Source: Candidatus Gottesmanbacteria bacterium CG_4_10_14_0_8_um_filter_37_24 (GTDB lineage: Bacteria; Patescibacteriota; Microgenomatia; 2-02-FULL-39-11). From it: a DNA stretch of 24,539 bases. Shown piece by piece: positions 22,893-24,539 of this stretch. A program made the translations under genes and the position numbers. The notes under the pieces were generated by a model, which worked only from the letters and a program-made list of their open reading frames with translations, was not told the DNA's origin and did not search any database. The stretch lies in the NCBI GenBank assembly GCA_002785215.1, contig PFMK01000020.1:1-24539 (forward strand). Direction: 5' to 3'. The number at the start of each line of letters is the position of its first letter. Position 1 is the first letter of the stretch.

Positions 22893-24341
22893 GAGTCTGT
22901 TGAAAATCATCTCATAAAATCCACCTGAAAATCTTCTGGTTTCTACTAGCATAATCTGCTAAAGTGGTGATAAGGGTGCCTTCGTTAATACTACGGCAAC
23001 CCAAAGAAGGGAGAAACTATGGCAAAAGTAAGATTTAAGAAGGATACCCAGGATTCATTCTTCGGTCATTTCCTCTATGAGCAGGTACTTCCCAAAGATC
23101 ATTTTCTGGTTCGTGCCCGCGTATCCCTTCCCTGGAAGAGATTCACCGCCAAACTATTGAAATACTACAAAGGAGCGGGAGAATACGGTAGGACTGCCTA
23201 TGAACCAGCCAAGATGTTAAGGATGCTTCTTTTATCATACCTCTATAATATTACCGAGAGGGAAACCGAGGAATTCGTCAATCTTAATCTGGCCGCCAAA
23301 TACTTCGTGTCACTGGGTGTTGATGAACATGCCCCTGACCATTCATCTCTAACAACATTTAAGGAAAGGATCATCAAAGCTGCGGGAATAAAAGGCTATG
23401 AGGCTATCTTCAATGAACTGCTAAGAATTGCCATGGAACAGGAAATAACCTTTGGCAGTATTCAGACCATAGACAGTGTCCATACTATTGCCAATGTCAA
23501 TCTGACTAAGGATAAGTTCAGACAGGAAAAGAAGAATGAGCCTCCCCGTGATCCTGACGCCCGATGGGGTGTGAAGAAAGTAAAAAAGGTCAAACGGGAA
23601 AACGGTACAGTCAGAGATGAAAAGGTATCCTTCTATGGCTATAAAACCCATGTCTCTGCTAACGCCCAAAGCGGCTTGGTTACTTCCATGACAGTGACAG
23701 GTGGTGAAGCTTCTGACGGTAAAGAGTTACCAACTCTGGTTAATAAAGACAGAAAACTGAGAATGACAAAAGAAGGAATGATAACAAAAGAGACCGGGAA
23801 ACTGGCTGTTTCCGGAGGTTCTGCCTACACGGCAGATAAAGCCTATGATGATGGGGATAACCATGAATTCCTGAAGGTGAAGAAACTCCAGTCAGCTATT
23901 ATCCTCAAAGATACCAGAACTAATTCAAAGCAGGAAGAGAACAATAAACTATGGCAGGAATTTAAGGACAGAAAAGTCTATCAGACAGCCGCCAAACTCA
24001 GATATACGATAGAACAGCCCTTTGGCCTGGCCAAGCATTACCATGGTTTCTCCCGGTGTAGGTATACTGGCAGAACCAAAATGGCCATCCAATCGTACCT
24101 GACCTTCATGGTCTTAAACCTTAAAAGAATAATGAGATTGACAGAGGGGATCTAGCTTCGAAACAACAGTTTATACGCATATGTACCAGGGAGAGGCGGT
24201 TAGTCTCAGGTGTACTGTATCTATTTGACCTGAAATGAAGCTAAATCAGAAAATACAAAATTACCATTACTCAAAAAATGAGTACCGGATTCCAGTGGAA
24301 AATATCACCTGAGATCACAAGTAGTATTTTTCAACAGACTC
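22893..24341 (+). mobile_element. Intact insertion sequence, IS5/IS4 superfamily
   Basis: A 1449-bp element bounded by perfect 14-bp terminal inverted repeats: GAGTCTGTTGAAAA at 22893-22906 and its reverse complement at 24328-24341. It is flanked by an 8-bp target duplication. It holds one full-length transposase gene. A GGGTGCC/GGCAACCC hairpin lies in the 5' untranslated part (about 22975-23003), as often seen in IS elements to block read-in transcription. The intact ends and duplication point to recent insertion. The subgroup is not settled: the transposase looks IS5/IS1182-like, while an 8-bp duplication is not the commonest for that family. Confidence 0.92.
23019..24155 (+). CDS. IS5/IS1182-like DDE transposase
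   Basis: A 378-residue transposase with an N-terminal DUF772-type helical domain (about 25-120, YEPAKMLRMLLLSYLYNITERETEE) and an RNase H-fold catalytic domain. The DDE triad can be placed: D152 (TIDSVHT), D273 (TADKAYDD) and E332. The Y-x2-R-x3-E-x6-K signature is clear at R328, E332 and K339. A strong ribosome-binding site (AAGGGAG) lies just before the ATG, unlike most host genes here. Reading frame and motifs are intact, so it is probably active. Confidence 0.93.
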   Translation: MAKVRFKKDTQDSFFGHFLYEQVLPKDHFLVRARVSLPWKRFTAKLLKYYKGAGEYGRTAYEPAKMLRMLLLSYLYNITERETEEFVNLNLAAKYFVSLGVDEHAPDHSSLTTFKERIIKAAGIKGYEAIFNELLRIAMEQEITFGSIQTIDSVHTIANVNLTKDKFRQEKKNEPPRDPDARWGVKKVKKVKRENGTVRDEKVSFYGYKTHVSANAQSGLVTSMTVTGGEASDGKELPTLVNKDRKLRMTKEGMITKETGKLAVSGGSAYTADKAYDDGDNHEFLKVKKLQSAIILKDTRTNSKQEENNKLWQEFKDRKVYQTAAKLRYTIEQPFGLAKHYHGFSRCRYTGRTKMAIQSYLTFMVLNLKRIMRLTEGI

Positions 24342-24349
24342 ATAGAATT
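24342..24349. repeat. Right target-site duplication
   Basis: ATAGAATT, identical to 22885-22892, immediately outside the right terminal inverted repeat. Confidence 0.9.
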
Positions 24350-24440
24350 ATGATAATTAACCTGGACGCGAATAGGGAAGGGTTAGGTAAAATAAAAAAC
24401 ATAAACAGTTTCAAAAAATAGTAATTCATTTACACTAACA

Positions 24441-24539
24441 ATTCATTTATCCGCCTTCGCAGAAAACCACGAGTGTAAACTCGTGGATGAATGCGATATT
24501 GCGGATACCCTGAGCGAATCCTGAGCTTGTCGAAGGAGA
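24441..24539. repeat. Repeat-rich non-coding segment at the window end
   Basis: A perfect hairpin, CCACGAGT (24467-24474), loop GTAA, ACTCGTGG (24479-24486). Outer pairs interleave: ATTCAT (24441-24446) with ATGAAT (24487-24492 region) and ATCCGC with GCGGAT, a pseudoknot-like order that may be chance. The final 30 bases (CCTGAGCGAATCCTGAGC, then TTGTCGAAGG) look like a common dispersed intergenic repeat, related in style to 18436-18482. I see no gene in 24350-24539. Confidence 0.5.

Overview
The window comes from an AT-rich bacterial chromosome that uses the standard code; TGA is a stop, for example at the end of hisC. The very short IF-2 with no N-terminal extension, the compact NusA, the tight gene packing and several near-leaderless promoters suggest a small-genome lineage such as Candidate Phyla Radiation/Patescibacteria. 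That placement is inference only; no rRNA is present.

Region 1 (about 75-7171, plus strand) is a histidine regulon. A promoter opens onto a T-box riboswitch whose parts I can fold by eye: a very short Stem I with the only His codon (CAC) in its 7-nt loop, Stem II, a IIA/B-type pseudoknot, Stem III and a textbook antiterminator with a 7-nt UGGGACC bulge. Two intrinsic terminators follow, and both are mutually exclusive with the antiterminator. A tRNA-His(GUG) gene comes next, apparently without its own promoter, and then hisG-D-C-K-B-H-F-I-E with overlapping genes. hisA is missing from its usual place between hisH and hisF. The UGGG of the T-box matches the unusual C73 discriminator of tRNA-His, so sensor, ligand and pathway all lie in one transcription unit.

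Region 2 (7190-9826, minus strand) holds pnp and rpsO, convergent with the his operon and only 18 bp from it. rpsO has its own promoter. Upstream lies a hairpin-rich non-coding stretch (about 9920-10163) that may be a structured RNA.

Region 3 (10292-18124, plus strand) is a type I restriction-modification island: hsdM with an N-terminal MerR/excisionase-like HTH, a NYN-domain putative RNase, hsdS, a small one-pass membrane protein, hsdR and a YgjP/DUF45 metalloprotease. A palindrome and a tandem repeat precede its promoter. The downstream spacer carries an 8-bp tandem repeat and a REP-like inverted repeat. It leads to a brnTA toxin-antitoxin locus in which the BrnT toxin is internally deleted and the BrnA antitoxin is intact.

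Region 4 (18997-22751, minus strand) encodes a degenerate DHH (NrnA-like) protein, infB and nusA. With rpsO-pnp this is the conserved nusA-infB-(rbfA)-DHH-(truB-ribF)-rpsO-pnp order, so the restriction/TA island sits inside that translation/RNA-turnover cluster. Region 5 (22893-24341) is an intact IS5/IS4-superfamily insertion sequence upstream of nusA, with 14-bp terminal inverted repeats and a perfect 8-bp target duplication. The window ends in repeat-rich non-coding DNA.
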